NCBI RefSeq assembly: GCF_001368915.1
Contig: NZ_CSTE01000002.1
Coordinates: 1,470,615 to 1,534,614 of the forward strand
Reading direction: 5' to 3'
DNA length: 64,000 bases
Source of the DNA: Haloferax massiliensis
Lineage (GTDB): Archaea > Halobacteriota > Halobacteria > Halobacteriales > Haloferacaceae
The translations under genes and the position numbers were made by a program. Below are positions 44,497 to 53,044 of the stretch, one piece after another. Within the stretch, counting starts at the first letter, position 1. Every line of letters begins with the position of its first letter. The notes beneath the pieces are model-generated. The model was not told the origin of the DNA and searched no databases. It saw nothing but the letters and a program-made list of their open reading frames with translations.

Positions 44497-44937
44497 ATGC
44501 TCTCGACGGACGGGTCATCCGTCATCAACGCCGGCGCGACCGAGACGACGGAGGCACCGCCGCTGGACGACGTCGTCGAGACGACCGAGGACGCGGTCGA
44601 ACTTGCGACCGCGGGCGTCGCGGGTCGGTACGACTGGGCAGAGAGAGACGCCGCAGTCGCCGACTTTCGCTCTCGGCTCGACCCCGCTCTGGCGAACGTC
44701 GAACGCGCGCGGCCCGGCGGCGTCGCGCTGACGACGAACGACTCGGCGGCCGGGACCTGGGCGTTCAGGAACTGCCCCAACGGTCCGTACCGGGAGTTCG
44801 GAACCTGCGTCGCCGACGGCGGCGTCGTCGTGCAAGAGCGCGCGGGCGAGACGGCCGTCGTCGCCGTCCTCGTGGACGTGCGCATCGCCACGCCGCGGTC
44901 GCGGACGGACCTGACGGTCGCCGTGCGTCCGAACTGA
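44497..44937 (+). pseudogene. Truncated pilin-locus-type secreted protein (DUF7261-like)
   Basis: The high-GC frame from the ATG at 44497 encodes 146 residues, including VAGRYDWAERDAAVADFRSR, NCPNGPYREFGTCVADGGVV and AVVAVLVDVRIATPRSRTDL. This pattern is like the C-terminal part of haloarchaeal proteins found in type IV pilus-like loci. Those normally begin with a hydrophobic N-terminal helix after a short basic leader. Here the helix is missing and the upstream frame is unrelated, so I infer a 5' truncation. The family name is tentative. Confidence 0.6.
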
Positions 44938-45357
44938 GGGCCGGGGCGGGCGTCGCGCGGCCGGAGAAACGGCCGGTCCGTCGGGGACTCTCGTTAACGA
45001 CAACGATCAGACTAAACCCACGAATTACCTTCGAGAGATACGTTCCGGCGATTCGTACAGCGGAGAGAGACTGTAGGAGCGAACCACCCCATAGGATGGC
45101 TAAATCAGCGATTCGTGTAGATATTAGCAGTGATGAGTCATCGCCAAACTACGAGAACACTTGCGACCGAGTAATACGCGAAGTTAGCCATTTCGACCGT
45201 GTGTAGTGGGAACATTCCGTTTTCGAACCGTTAATCGGGCCAATTCCGCGATACGGAACTATCCATTTTCTAGTATATCTGCGATTATTATCTATCGGGT
45301 TCTCGGGGCACCGTCTAGTTAAGGGGTGAACAGTGGGAGAGCTGTCTTCCCACGTTC
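44938..45357. other. Intergenic, about 420 bp
   Basis: No strong gene was seen. A 36-residue frame at 45096-45206 (MAKSAIRVDISSDESSPNYE...) is open but unsupported. AT-rich sequence at 45240-45300 may contain terminators. Confidence 0.4.
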
Positions 45358-45978
45358 TCAGACGTTGTCTTCCGCGTCTGCCAAGAGCCTGTATTTGATA
45401 TAGTTATCCAGCTCTGACTGGATGGGGCGAGAGATACCTGTCGTCACCCGTTCAAACGTCCGCCCGCTCACGAGCGTTACCAGAAAATTCGCGACTAACT
45501 CCGGATCCATCTCCCTGAAATCGCCAGATTCGATACCGTCCTGCAGTATCTCCCGTATCGTTTCGCGGAAAATGTCTTGAGACTGATTGAAGCACTCTTG
45601 GAACGCTTCGTCTTGTGCGGCCCGCATTCGCAACTCCGTCAGTACCGTTTCGTAATCTCGGATTTGTTGCTCGTCGGGCTCGGGGATAACTTGGTCAAAG
45701 AGGCTCCGAAGTCTGGTTTCCGGGTCTCCATCGTCAGAGACGGGCATCCCGACCTGTCTAAATCGAGAAAGTAAGTAGTTGAGAAGGTCCAAAAGAACGT
45801 CGTCTTTTCCATCGTAATGGTAGAAGACCAACCCCTCTGACTTGGAAAAGTGCTGACTGATTCGGTCGATCGTCAGATTGGCATATCCGTGCTCGGCAAG
45901 GGCGTCAAACGTCGCTTTCAATATCTCCGTCTTGGTATCGTCAGGCTCGTCGACAAAAAGAGGGGCCCGTTTGTCCAT
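45358..45978 (-). CDS. TetR family transcriptional regulator
   Basis: From the ATG at 45978 (MDKRAPLFVDEPDDTKTEIL) the product has 206 residues; a GTG seven codons upstream is possible. A GGAGGGG sequence lies about 13-19 nt before the ATG. The HTH reads AEHGYANLTIDRISQHFSKS, then EGLVFYHYDGKDDVLL, the classic TetR_N pattern. The C-terminal helical domain binds an unknown ligand. It diverges from the export unit at 46157-50289 across about 180 bp, so it is probably its repressor. Confidence 0.9.
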   Translation of the reverse strand: MDKRAPLFVDEPDDTKTEILKATFDALAEHGYANLTIDRISQHFSKSEGLVFYHYDGKDDVLLDLLNYLLSRFRQVGMPVSDDGDPETRLRSLFDQVIPEPDEQQIRDYETVLTELRMRAAQDEAFQECFNQSQDIFRETIREILQDGIESGDFREMDPELVANFLVTLVSGRTFERVTTGISRPIQSELDNYIKYRLLADAEDNV

Positions 45979-46156
45979 GCTGTCGAGTTGCCCCTCCACC
46001 TAATTAGCGGTTACCCTCTTCGAATGATGGTCGCTGAAGACTATCTATCTGCCATCTACGCGGGGTCTCCGCGTCAGAGTCACGCACGCTGTTGACCTGA
46101 ACCGACACATTAATCTCCCCGCCACGGATTTGACTAAGTACTCAATAAGGGTCAGA

Positions 46157-47809
46157 ATGATACAGGATACACTTCGTAGCTCGCGGCCGCTGGCCATCGC
46201 GCTCACCGCCGTTCTCGTCGTGGGGTTCATCGCTGGTGCGGTCCCCACTGTTGCGACCGCTCAGACATCACAGTCCGGAGACATCGTTGGGAACCCGGAT
46301 ATCACGTTTGCAACTTCGTCTGGGACGCTTTCAGCTGGCACGACTGACGAGCTCACAATCTCGGTTGTCAACCGCGGACTGATTATCGAACACGGTCCAT
46401 CGCAGTACGAAGAGGAGGTGATGACTGCGAGGGGATTGACGTTCGAAGTAGACGACGAAGACGCACCAATCAACGTCCAAACCGGACAGGTTTCTATCGG
46501 GAACTTCCCGACTGGAAGCACGGAGAAGACAGTCTCGGTCACGGTTCCGGAAGACGCCGAGCCGGGGACCTATCAGATTCCCGTCACCTACGAGTACTCG
46601 TACACCCGCCAACTTCGGTACGGTCCCAGCGGAACCACCGAAGGAACCGATTCCACGCGAACGCAGACCGGCTCGATAACGATTCAGATCAAGGACGACG
46701 CTCGGTTCGAGGTCATCGAGACAAACGCGACGGCCCAAGTCGGCGACGATAACGATATCTCGGTCACGCTTAGGAACACCGGCTCGGAAGTTGCGAAAGC
46801 CGCGAGTGTGAACGCAGAGTCAAAGAGTAGCTCCCTGACGTTCGAGTCCGGCGACACGTCCTCGACGGCGTCCGTCGGCGACTGGGAGCCGGGCGAAAAC
46901 CGGACGGTCACGTACAGTGCCGCGCTAGAGTCCAACTCGGCAGTGCGCGCATACGCGGTGGATCTGGTGGTCAATTACGACGACACCGACGGCATTAGTC
47001 GTACGTCCGACCCGATCACGACCACTGTCGAATCGCTCCCCGCACAGTCGTTCGCCTTCTCGGACGTGTCCTCGTCGCTCCGAGTGGGCGAAGACGGAGA
47101 GATCGTCGGCACAGTCGAGAACACCGGCCCCAACACGGTACGAAGCGTGACGATTCGGCCGGTGGACAATCCGGCATCCGTCGTCCCGAGCGAGGATTCC
47201 ACCGCCGTCGGGTCGCTCGCTCCGGGCGAATCCAAGTCCTTCCGACTCCCGATGGAAGTTACGAGTGAGGCAGAGGTCGGCGACAAATTACTCAACGTCG
47301 AGGTTCGGTATCGTGACGGCGACGGAGATCGGCGGACCTACGACAAACTCGACCTCCTGGCGACTATCGGCCCGGACCGAGACGAATTCGGACTCGCGGT
47401 TTCCGACCGGACGATCACCGTGGGTAAATCGCGGGTCGTCACCGTCGAAGTGACGAACAACCTCAACGAGACGGTCACCGACGTCGAAGCGCGGCTGTTC
47501 GCCGACGACCCCCTCAGCGCCGGGGCCTCGGACACGAGTTATATCGAGACCTTAGAGCCCGGTGAGTCCACGACGCTGGCGTTCGAAGTGACTGCGGCGT
47601 CCGCTGCAACGGCGGGAAGCACGTATCCGATTTCGTTCGACTTCCGGTATACGGACAGCGACGGCAGCACCCATCTCACCGACACGTTCAGAAAGCCGCT
47701 GGACGCTGTCAAACCGCAGAACAGCGGCGTGTCGCCCATCACGCTCATCGTAGGATTGGGGGTGGTTGTCGCAGGCGGTGTCGCAGTCGTCTACTGGAGG
47801 CGTAAGTAA
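46157..47809 (+). CDS. Secreted CARDB-like/COG1361 protein, membrane-anchored
   Basis: The ATG at 46157 (MIQDTLRSSRPLAIALTAVL) gives a 550-residue protein with a signal peptide and cleavage after TVATA. Several Ig-like CARDB/COG1361 repeats follow (ISVTLRNTGSEVAKAASVNA, EIVGTVENTGPNTVRSVTI, RVVTVEVTNNLNETVTDVEA), each with ELxxGES-type turns. It ends in a C-terminal TM helix (ITLIVGLGVVVAGGVAVVYW) and WRRK. A TTG start 27 bp upstream is less likely. The stop overlaps the RND gene start (TAATG). Such proteins are thought to act as the extracellular partner of archaeal RND-type exporters. Confidence 0.88.
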   Translation: MIQDTLRSSRPLAIALTAVLVVGFIAGAVPTVATAQTSQSGDIVGNPDITFATSSGTLSAGTTDELTISVVNRGLIIEHGPSQYEEEVMTARGLTFEVDDEDAPINVQTGQVSIGNFPTGSTEKTVSVTVPEDAEPGTYQIPVTYEYSYTRQLRYGPSGTTEGTDSTRTQTGSITIQIKDDARFEVIETNATAQVGDDNDISVTLRNTGSEVAKAASVNAESKSSSLTFESGDTSSTASVGDWEPGENRTVTYSAALESNSAVRAYAVDLVVNYDDTDGISRTSDPITTTVESLPAQSFAFSDVSSSLRVGEDGEIVGTVENTGPNTVRSVTIRPVDNPASVVPSEDSTAVGSLAPGESKSFRLPMEVTSEAEVGDKLLNVEVRYRDGDGDRRTYDKLDLLATIGPDRDEFGLAVSDRTITVGKSRVVTVEVTNNLNETVTDVEARLFADDPLSAGASDTSYIETLEPGESTTLAFEVTAASAATAGSTYPISFDFRYTDSDGSTHLTDTFRKPLDAVKPQNSGVSPITLIVGLGVVVAGGVAVVYWRRK

Positions 47810-50289
47810 TGCCACTGGCTGAGAGGATTGAAACGGCGACAGAACGACTCAACACGACAATCGTGGACCGCCCGCGCGTAGTTGTCATCGCCTTTTTGCT
47901 GCTCACGGGCGTGTTCATCGGCGGGTTAGGGTCTGTACAGATGAGCGCGGGCGGGCTTGACGCGTTCACGGATGACTTACCCGAACAGGCGACCCTCGAA
48001 GAGGTCGAGCAGAACTTCGAGGAGCCGTTCCAGACGGATGCCCAGACGACGACGCAACTCATTCGGACGAACAGCAACGTCCTGACGAAGGAGGCACTCG
48101 TCCGTGACGCTCGCCTGCTCGAACGCGTTGCCGAACGCGACGAGTTCCGGATGGAATCGGCTCGTGGCCCGGCTCCAATCATTGCGCAGCATCTCAACCC
48201 GTCGGCGACGACGCCGGCAGAACATCGGCGAACGCTCGAACGTGCGACTCCGTCCGAAATCAGACAGGCAGTTCGAGAACTCCGAGATGGACCCCGATTT
48301 GCCGGAGTAGTGTCGAACGATTTCAATCCGACCAGCGTCTCCGCGTCTGCGTCAATTACGACGATTTCGCATGACTTCCCCGGGAGCTTCGGTGATGACG
48401 ACCTGACTGCCGTCCAGACGGACCTTCAAGCGGTCGCTGACGATACGCCGGGCGACGTTCGTGCGTTCGGGTCAGGGACGACCGAAACAGAGATCTCGCA
48501 GTCTGTGCAGGACTCGCTCCTGATTGTGATGCCCGTCGTGATTCTACTGTTACTGTTCTTCTTGGTGGTCGCATACCGTGACCCGATAGACGTCCTGTTG
48601 GGACTGGTCGCGCTCGTGATGACGATCATCTGGACGTTTGGGTTCCTCGGGTATTCGGGGATTCCGTTCAGCCAGCAGATGATTTCGGTCCCGGTGTTAC
48701 TGCTTGCGGTCGGCGTCGACTTCGGGATCCACATCATCAACCGCTACCGAGAGGAGACGGAACGCGGGTTCGAAGCGGTCGAAGCGATGCGAGAAGCGAA
48801 CGCCCAGCTCCTGATCGCGTTCGTCATCGTCACCGTGACTGCGGTGTTCGGATTCGGTGCAAACGTCATCTCTGACCTGACGCCGATTCGGAATTTGGGC
48901 ATCGCGTCAGCGGTCGGTATCCTGTTTACGTTCTTCATCTTCGGGCTGTTTCTACCCGCAGCCAAGTTGGTGTGCGATAACGTGCGCACGCGTCTCGGCG
49001 TCCCGGAGTTCAACTCGTCCCCGATAGCGTCCGAGGACTCAGCCCTCGGACGGGTGTTAGCGTTCCCCGCACGGGTGAGCCAGCACGCACCGACGGTAAT
49101 CGTCTTGGGACTAGTCCTGTCAAGTGTCGCCATGGGCGCGTACGGGGCCGGCGTCGGCACCTCGTTCGAAAACGAGGACTTCCTCCCGCCCGAGGAGCTC
49201 CCGGCCTACGTCACGGGCTTGCCTGAACCGTTCGCGCCAGGCGAGTACACGATCACGTCAACGATCAACTTGCTCGATGATAAGTTCGGGAGCAGTCAGG
49301 GGAGTACCGTGAAAATATATGCCGAAGGAAACTTCAAGGAAGATCACGCGCTCGAAACCCTCGTAGCTCCGAACGACAACCCCCCGGAGTCGTTCGCAGT
49401 TGGACCCGGTGGGCAAGCACAGGCACAGAGCATCGTGACCGTCATTCAATCCCACGCGGATCAAGACGAAGAGTTCGCCGCCTTAGTCGCTCGGAACGAC
49501 CAGAACGATAACGGGATACCCGACCAGAATCTCGAACGAATTTACGACGAACTGTTCGCATCCTCGGCGAGCGGGCGGGCCGAACAGTACCTCACTGAAG
49601 ACTACCGGTCCGGGCTGGTCGAATATCAGACCGACTCCGATGCCTCACAGACAGCGGTGACGACCGGTGGGGACGAGTTGGCAGACACGTTCCAGTTTAA
49701 AGCGACGTCCACGGGAGATATCGTCGTCCGTGCGGCGGTGATGGACCGCATCTTCCAGTCGGCGATTCAGGGACTCGTCCTCGCAGTCGTGCTGACCGCC
49801 GCATTCCTCGTGGCGATATACGGAATCCTGGAGCGCAAACCGCTCCTCGGCGTGGTTAACGTCTTCCCGATACTGATCGCCATCGCGTTCTTGCTCGGGA
49901 CGATGCGGTATCTGGACATCACGCTGAACGCGCTGACCGCGACGATTCTCTCCATCTCGGTCGGGGTCGGTATCGCCTATTCGGTACACACGACCCATCG
50001 CTTCATCGACGAGTACGACGCGACGACGGGCGCGCACGAAGCGATGATGATCACGCTGACCGGAACGGGAGGCGCGCTGTTCGGCAGTATGCTGACGACC
50101 GCGCTGGGGACCGGCGCGCTCGCGCTCGCCATCACCCCGATTCTCGGCAACTTCGGCGTCCTAATCGGCCTGAGTGTCACCTATTCGTTCCTGGCGGCGG
50201 TGATCGCACTCCCGCCCGCAGTGTTGCTCTGGGAACGAACACAGCAATGGGATCTCGACCTGTTGGCGCGTCTCCGTCCAGCGATGTAA
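47809..50289 (+). CDS. RND superfamily exporter (MMPL/HAE-like)
   Basis: The 826-residue membrane protein has two similar halves. Each half has an N-terminal TM helix, a large extracellular loop and five clustered helices (SLLIVMPVVILLLLFFLVVA; IQGLVLAVVLTAAFLVAIYG). The motif VGVDFGIHIINRYREE and its second-half partner VGVGIAYSVHTTHRFIDEYD are the GxDxG-type signatures of MMPL/RND transporters. It probably exports lipids or hydrophobic compounds using ion gradients. The start overlaps the CARDB-like gene by one base. It is probably under the TetR repressor at 45358-45978. Confidence 0.93.
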   Translation: MPLAERIETATERLNTTIVDRPRVVVIAFLLLTGVFIGGLGSVQMSAGGLDAFTDDLPEQATLEEVEQNFEEPFQTDAQTTTQLIRTNSNVLTKEALVRDARLLERVAERDEFRMESARGPAPIIAQHLNPSATTPAEHRRTLERATPSEIRQAVRELRDGPRFAGVVSNDFNPTSVSASASITTISHDFPGSFGDDDLTAVQTDLQAVADDTPGDVRAFGSGTTETEISQSVQDSLLIVMPVVILLLLFFLVVAYRDPIDVLLGLVALVMTIIWTFGFLGYSGIPFSQQMISVPVLLLAVGVDFGIHIINRYREETERGFEAVEAMREANAQLLIAFVIVTVTAVFGFGANVISDLTPIRNLGIASAVGILFTFFIFGLFLPAAKLVCDNVRTRLGVPEFNSSPIASEDSALGRVLAFPARVSQHAPTVIVLGLVLSSVAMGAYGAGVGTSFENEDFLPPEELPAYVTGLPEPFAPGEYTITSTINLLDDKFGSSQGSTVKIYAEGNFKEDHALETLVAPNDNPPESFAVGPGGQAQAQSIVTVIQSHADQDEEFAALVARNDQNDNGIPDQNLERIYDELFASSASGRAEQYLTEDYRSGLVEYQTDSDASQTAVTTGGDELADTFQFKATSTGDIVVRAAVMDRIFQSAIQGLVLAVVLTAAFLVAIYGILERKPLLGVVNVFPILIAIAFLLGTMRYLDITLNALTATILSISVGVGIAYSVHTTHRFIDEYDATTGAHEAMMITLTGTGGALFGSMLTTALGTGALALAITPILGNFGVLIGLSVTYSFLAAVIALPPAVLLWERTQQWDLDLLARLRPAM

Positions 50290-50369
50290 AGCGGACGAAC
50301 GACGGTCACAATTTCGCGCCGCTGGTGGCGTGGTCGAGCGTCGGCGCGCTCGTCGGAGTCCCACTGTGG

Positions 50370-50422
50370 TTATGAAAGATTCGAGGCTAAAACCCCGTCC
50401 TTCAGGGCGGGGGGATGTCAAT
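50370..50422 (+). mobile_element. Solitary IS200/IS605 end remnant
   Basis: A hairpin with arms CCCCGTCC and GGGCGGGG (one G-T pair, loop TTCA, 50393-50412) is followed by GGGATGTCAATGA. The same final sequence (GGATGTCAATGA) flanks the 3' end of the tnpB element at 40966. No tnpB gene is present here, so this is a scar of a lost or deleted copy. Confidence 0.7.
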
Positions 50423-50529
50423 GAGAAACCTAACACGTTTCGCCCGCTGGCACTGTCTAGTTGTGACCTTCGACCGGTGTTCTTCCGTCGAGCGATTGAT
50501 GCGGTCGTTGGACACACAGTATTGAATAT

Positions 50530-50935
50530 ATAAGACAAGAACACCGCAGGCGACCGCGCGACTGACCACCGAGGTATCACAGAAGCGTTCGACTCGGATT
50601 TAGCGGGTGTGAAACCACGTTCCGGCGAGGTTTCGCTCAACGTCGTCAAGCCGACCGCTCAATCCTAATCGAGAGATCACAGTCGGATAACCGTAGCCGT
50701 CAACGGAGAGTACAGCGCCTTAGAGGCCGTATTTCTCAGAGAACCGATGGAGAAACGCTGCAGTCGGATCAGCACTAGTTCGTCCGAACGATTCGACGTC
50801 AAAAATCGGGGTTGTCCCGATTTTTATTGTGTTAAATGAACAATACCACTCGCCACTGATTTTGACAGCGGCCTCGTCGACCGCAATCCGTTTCGGTTTC
50901 GTCTCAGGCGGGTTGTGACCACTAACAGCCAGCCG
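50530..50935 (-). pseudogene. Decayed IS6-family transposase fragment
   Basis: On the minus strand, broken by stop codons, I read GHNPPETKPKRIAVDEAAVK, FGRTSADPTAAFLHRFSEKY, VDGYGYPTVISRLGL and NLAGTWFHTR then RVERFCD. This is the DDE core and flanking region of haloarchaeal IS6-like transposases. At least two in-frame stops and missing N- and C-terminal parts make it inactive. A perfect AAAAATCGGG / CCCGATTTTT hairpin at 50801-50825 lies inside the fragment. Confidence 0.8.
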
Positions 50936-51032
50936 ACATGTGAACTTCCAGACGACTTGGTGAGAGCGTTGAACGCCAAGTATCCGGAGAGTCTCTGTTG
51001 TTCTTTAAGCGGACAGTTAGTCGTCCGGAGCC

Positions 51033-51189
51033 GGGCGTCGAACGCCCTAACGGGCGCACGAGAGCTTTGCGCTCGTGAACGTCCGAAAGACGCAGTGCGT
51101 CTTTCGAGCCCACAAACCCGCTCTGCGAGTCTGGGACGTCCCCAGAAATCTTTGATTTCTGGTGGGCAAACGAGACGCTGCGCGTCTCG
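51033..51189. repeat. Array of six consecutive hairpins
   Basis: Inverted repeats follow each other within 157 bp: 51033-51047 (GGGCGT/ACGCCC), 51057-51077 (CACGAG/CTCGTG), 51084-51106 (CGAAAGACGC/GCGTCTTTCG), 51116-51130 (imperfect ACCCGC/GCGAGT), 51142-51162 (CCAGAAATC/GATTTCTGG) and 51171-51189 (CGAGACGC/GCGTCTCG). Five have 3-nt loops. The spacers contain GACGTCC-like words. It lies next to the transposase remnant. Its function is unknown. Confidence 0.75.
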
Positions 51190-51399
51190 TCGCGTCGCCG
51201 TCAACTCACGCGCTCGGTTTCTTCAGAACCTGCCGCAAAGCGCTGGCTGAGCGGGTCTGCGGACTTCATCCCGAATTATCTCAACGACCGGCCCGTTTCT
51301 CAAACTGACTTAACCAGACAGTGCCGGCTCTCGAATCGCCGCTAGCTGTGCGTCTCCGCGGCGGCCCGTCGGGCGCGTCGCCAACCGACTCGAAACGGC
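51190..51399. other. Intergenic, no feature seen
   Basis: About 210 bp of ordinary sequence without an open frame of interest. Confidence 0.4.
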
Positions 51400-52047
51400 T
51401 CAGTACGACAGCGTCCACTGGCGGTCGATGAGCCAGTCGTCCAACTTCCCGAGCGGGTCCTCCTCGACGTGCGTGCCGTGGCTCACGAGGACCGTCTCGA
51501 TGTCGTAGTCGAACAGTTTGACGAGGTTTCGCTCGGCTTCCTCGTGGCTCAGGTCGTTGAACTGCGCCGCCGGCGGGACGAGGTACCCCGGCGGGAGGCC
51601 GCGGCGGTCCGACCCCTCGACCACGTCGCCGGCGATGAACACGCCGTCGTCCTCCAAGAGCAGGCCGCTGTTTGCGACCGTGTGCCCCGGGACCTGCACG
51701 ATTCGAATCCCGCCGTCGAGCGCGTCGTCGTGGCGGAAGTGGCGGTCGGCCTCGACGTCGAGCGCGTCGTAGAATCCCTTCGCGCCGCCGGGGACGAGCA
51801 GTTCGGGGTCGAACGCGTCCAGCACGGCGGGGGTCCCGCCGAAGTGTCCCTCGTCGCCGTGGGTGACGACGAGTCGGTCGACGCCGCCGAACTCCGAGTC
51901 CAGCGCGGACACCAACTCCTCGGCGTCGTCGGGGAACGCCGCGTCGACCAGCGTGGTCGTGCCGGTCGGCCGGTCTTCGATGACGAACACGCGGACGTGG
52001 TCGAACTGTATCGTGTACACTCCGTCTGCGACTGCTGTCACGGTCAT
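51400..52047 (-). CDS. MBL-fold metallo-hydrolase, paralogue 1
   Basis: This 215-residue soluble protein starts MTVTAVADGVYTIQFDHVRV and shows the MBL beta-lactamase fold (TTLVDAAFP; VTHGDEGHFGG; VPGHTVANSGLL; FIAGDVVEG; VSHGTH). The usual HxHxDH is replaced by HGDEGH, so metal ligation is altered. It closely resembles the protein at 55340-55987. A lactonase or glyoxalase-II-like role is possible. It lies near, but on the opposite strand from, most of the transporter/catabolic locus. Confidence 0.87.
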   Translation of the reverse strand: MTVTAVADGVYTIQFDHVRVFVIEDRPTGTTTLVDAAFPDDAEELVSALDSEFGGVDRLVVTHGDEGHFGGTPAVLDAFDPELLVPGGAKGFYDALDVEADRHFRHDDALDGGIRIVQVPGHTVANSGLLLEDDGVFIAGDVVEGSDRRGLPPGYLVPPAAQFNDLSHEEAERNLVKLFDYDIETVLVSHGTHVEEDPLGKLDDWLIDRQWTLSY

Positions 52048-52169
52048 GTGCGGTCGACGCTACGACGAGCGGCGTTAAAAAGGGAAACGCGCGTTCTCAG
52101 CCGCGTGTAACGGGCGTCCGACAGTCGGCACCGAGCGGCGGCCGGTCGGCGAATCGCCCCGGAGCGACG

Positions 52170-52601
52170 CTACTCCTCGTCGGCGAGCGTCGAAACGACC
52201 GGACACGGCGCGTTCAGGAGAATCGACTGGGCGACGCTCCCGAACAGCATCTTTCCGGTGCGCGAGCGGCGTCGCGGGCTCACCACGATGTAGCTCGCGT
52301 CCTGGGCTTCGGCGTACTCGATGACTTCGTCGGCCGGGCTGCCGACCAGCCCCACCGTCTCGGACGGGACGTCCAGCCCCGATACCGAGTCTTCGGCCAT
52401 CTCGGCGGCGGCCGACCGAATCTGTTCCATGTCCTTCGGCGCTTCGGCCTGCGCGCTCGTCAGCCCGAGGTCGACGAACTCCGAGCGGGTCAGCGCGTGG
52501 ACGACGTGGACCGGTTCGTCGAACGCCGCCGCCAGCGATGCGGCTTCCGCGACAACGTGTGATGACCGACCTGAACGGTCGACCGCTGCAACAACGACCA
52601 T
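52170..52601 (-). CDS. Universal stress protein (UspA family)
   Basis: The ATG at 52601 gives 143 residues (MVVVAAVDRSGRSSHVVAEA). The fold is UspA-like: first strand VVVAAVDRSG, VVHALTRSEFV, then SYIVVSPRRRSRTGKMLFGS and VAQSILLNAPCPVV. The usual G-x2-G-x9-G(S/T) nucleotide loop is modified (SPRRRSRTGKMLFGS), so ATP binding is uncertain. It is transcribed on its own next to the MBL gene. Function beyond stress-linked signalling cannot be told. Confidence 0.87.
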   Translation of the reverse strand: MVVVAAVDRSGRSSHVVAEAASLAAAFDEPVHVVHALTRSEFVDLGLTSAQAEAPKDMEQIRSAAAEMAEDSVSGLDVPSETVGLVGSPADEVIEYAEAQDASYIVVSPRRRSRTGKMLFGSVAQSILLNAPCPVVSTLADEE

Positions 52602-53044
52602 ACCCGTGTGTACCACGGTGGGATATAATATCGTTTCGCCGAATCCCACTCGAAGCGACCGCCGAGCGCCGCGTCGACGCGATTCGCCGTTTCGACGGCC
52701 GTCCCCCCCGCCAACACGCGGCGTCGACCGTCGGACGGGCACACCTTTCAATGATGTCGTAATTCGACCGAAATCGCCCCATTTTCGTTACATCTCTATG
52801 CCTGTAATTTCGCATCCCACTAGTAGAAAATTATCACTGTATTTCAACATCCTCGGAACACAGCCGCTCAGTTCGAGTGGCCCGCTCCGGTATCGACTCC
52901 GAGCGCTCGCGTTGCTAGCCGTCGAAGCGCCGTGAGCGTCGATAACGCCGGGCAGTCGGTTCCCAACTCGGGTGAGAACTACGAGAGGAAACCAGACGGC
53001 GGACCGAACGCGGCGTGAGAAAAGCGGCGGGGACGGAAGCGGCG
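52602..53044. other. Intergenic, about 440 bp, nothing definite
   Basis: The stretch has AT-rich sequence at 52800-52850 (possible terminators or promoter for the usp gene) and no coding signal. Confidence 0.4.

Noticed and set aside
45096..45206. 36-codon plus-strand frame between the truncated gene and tetR
   Set aside because: No motif, start context or promoter; kept only as a note in the gap entry.
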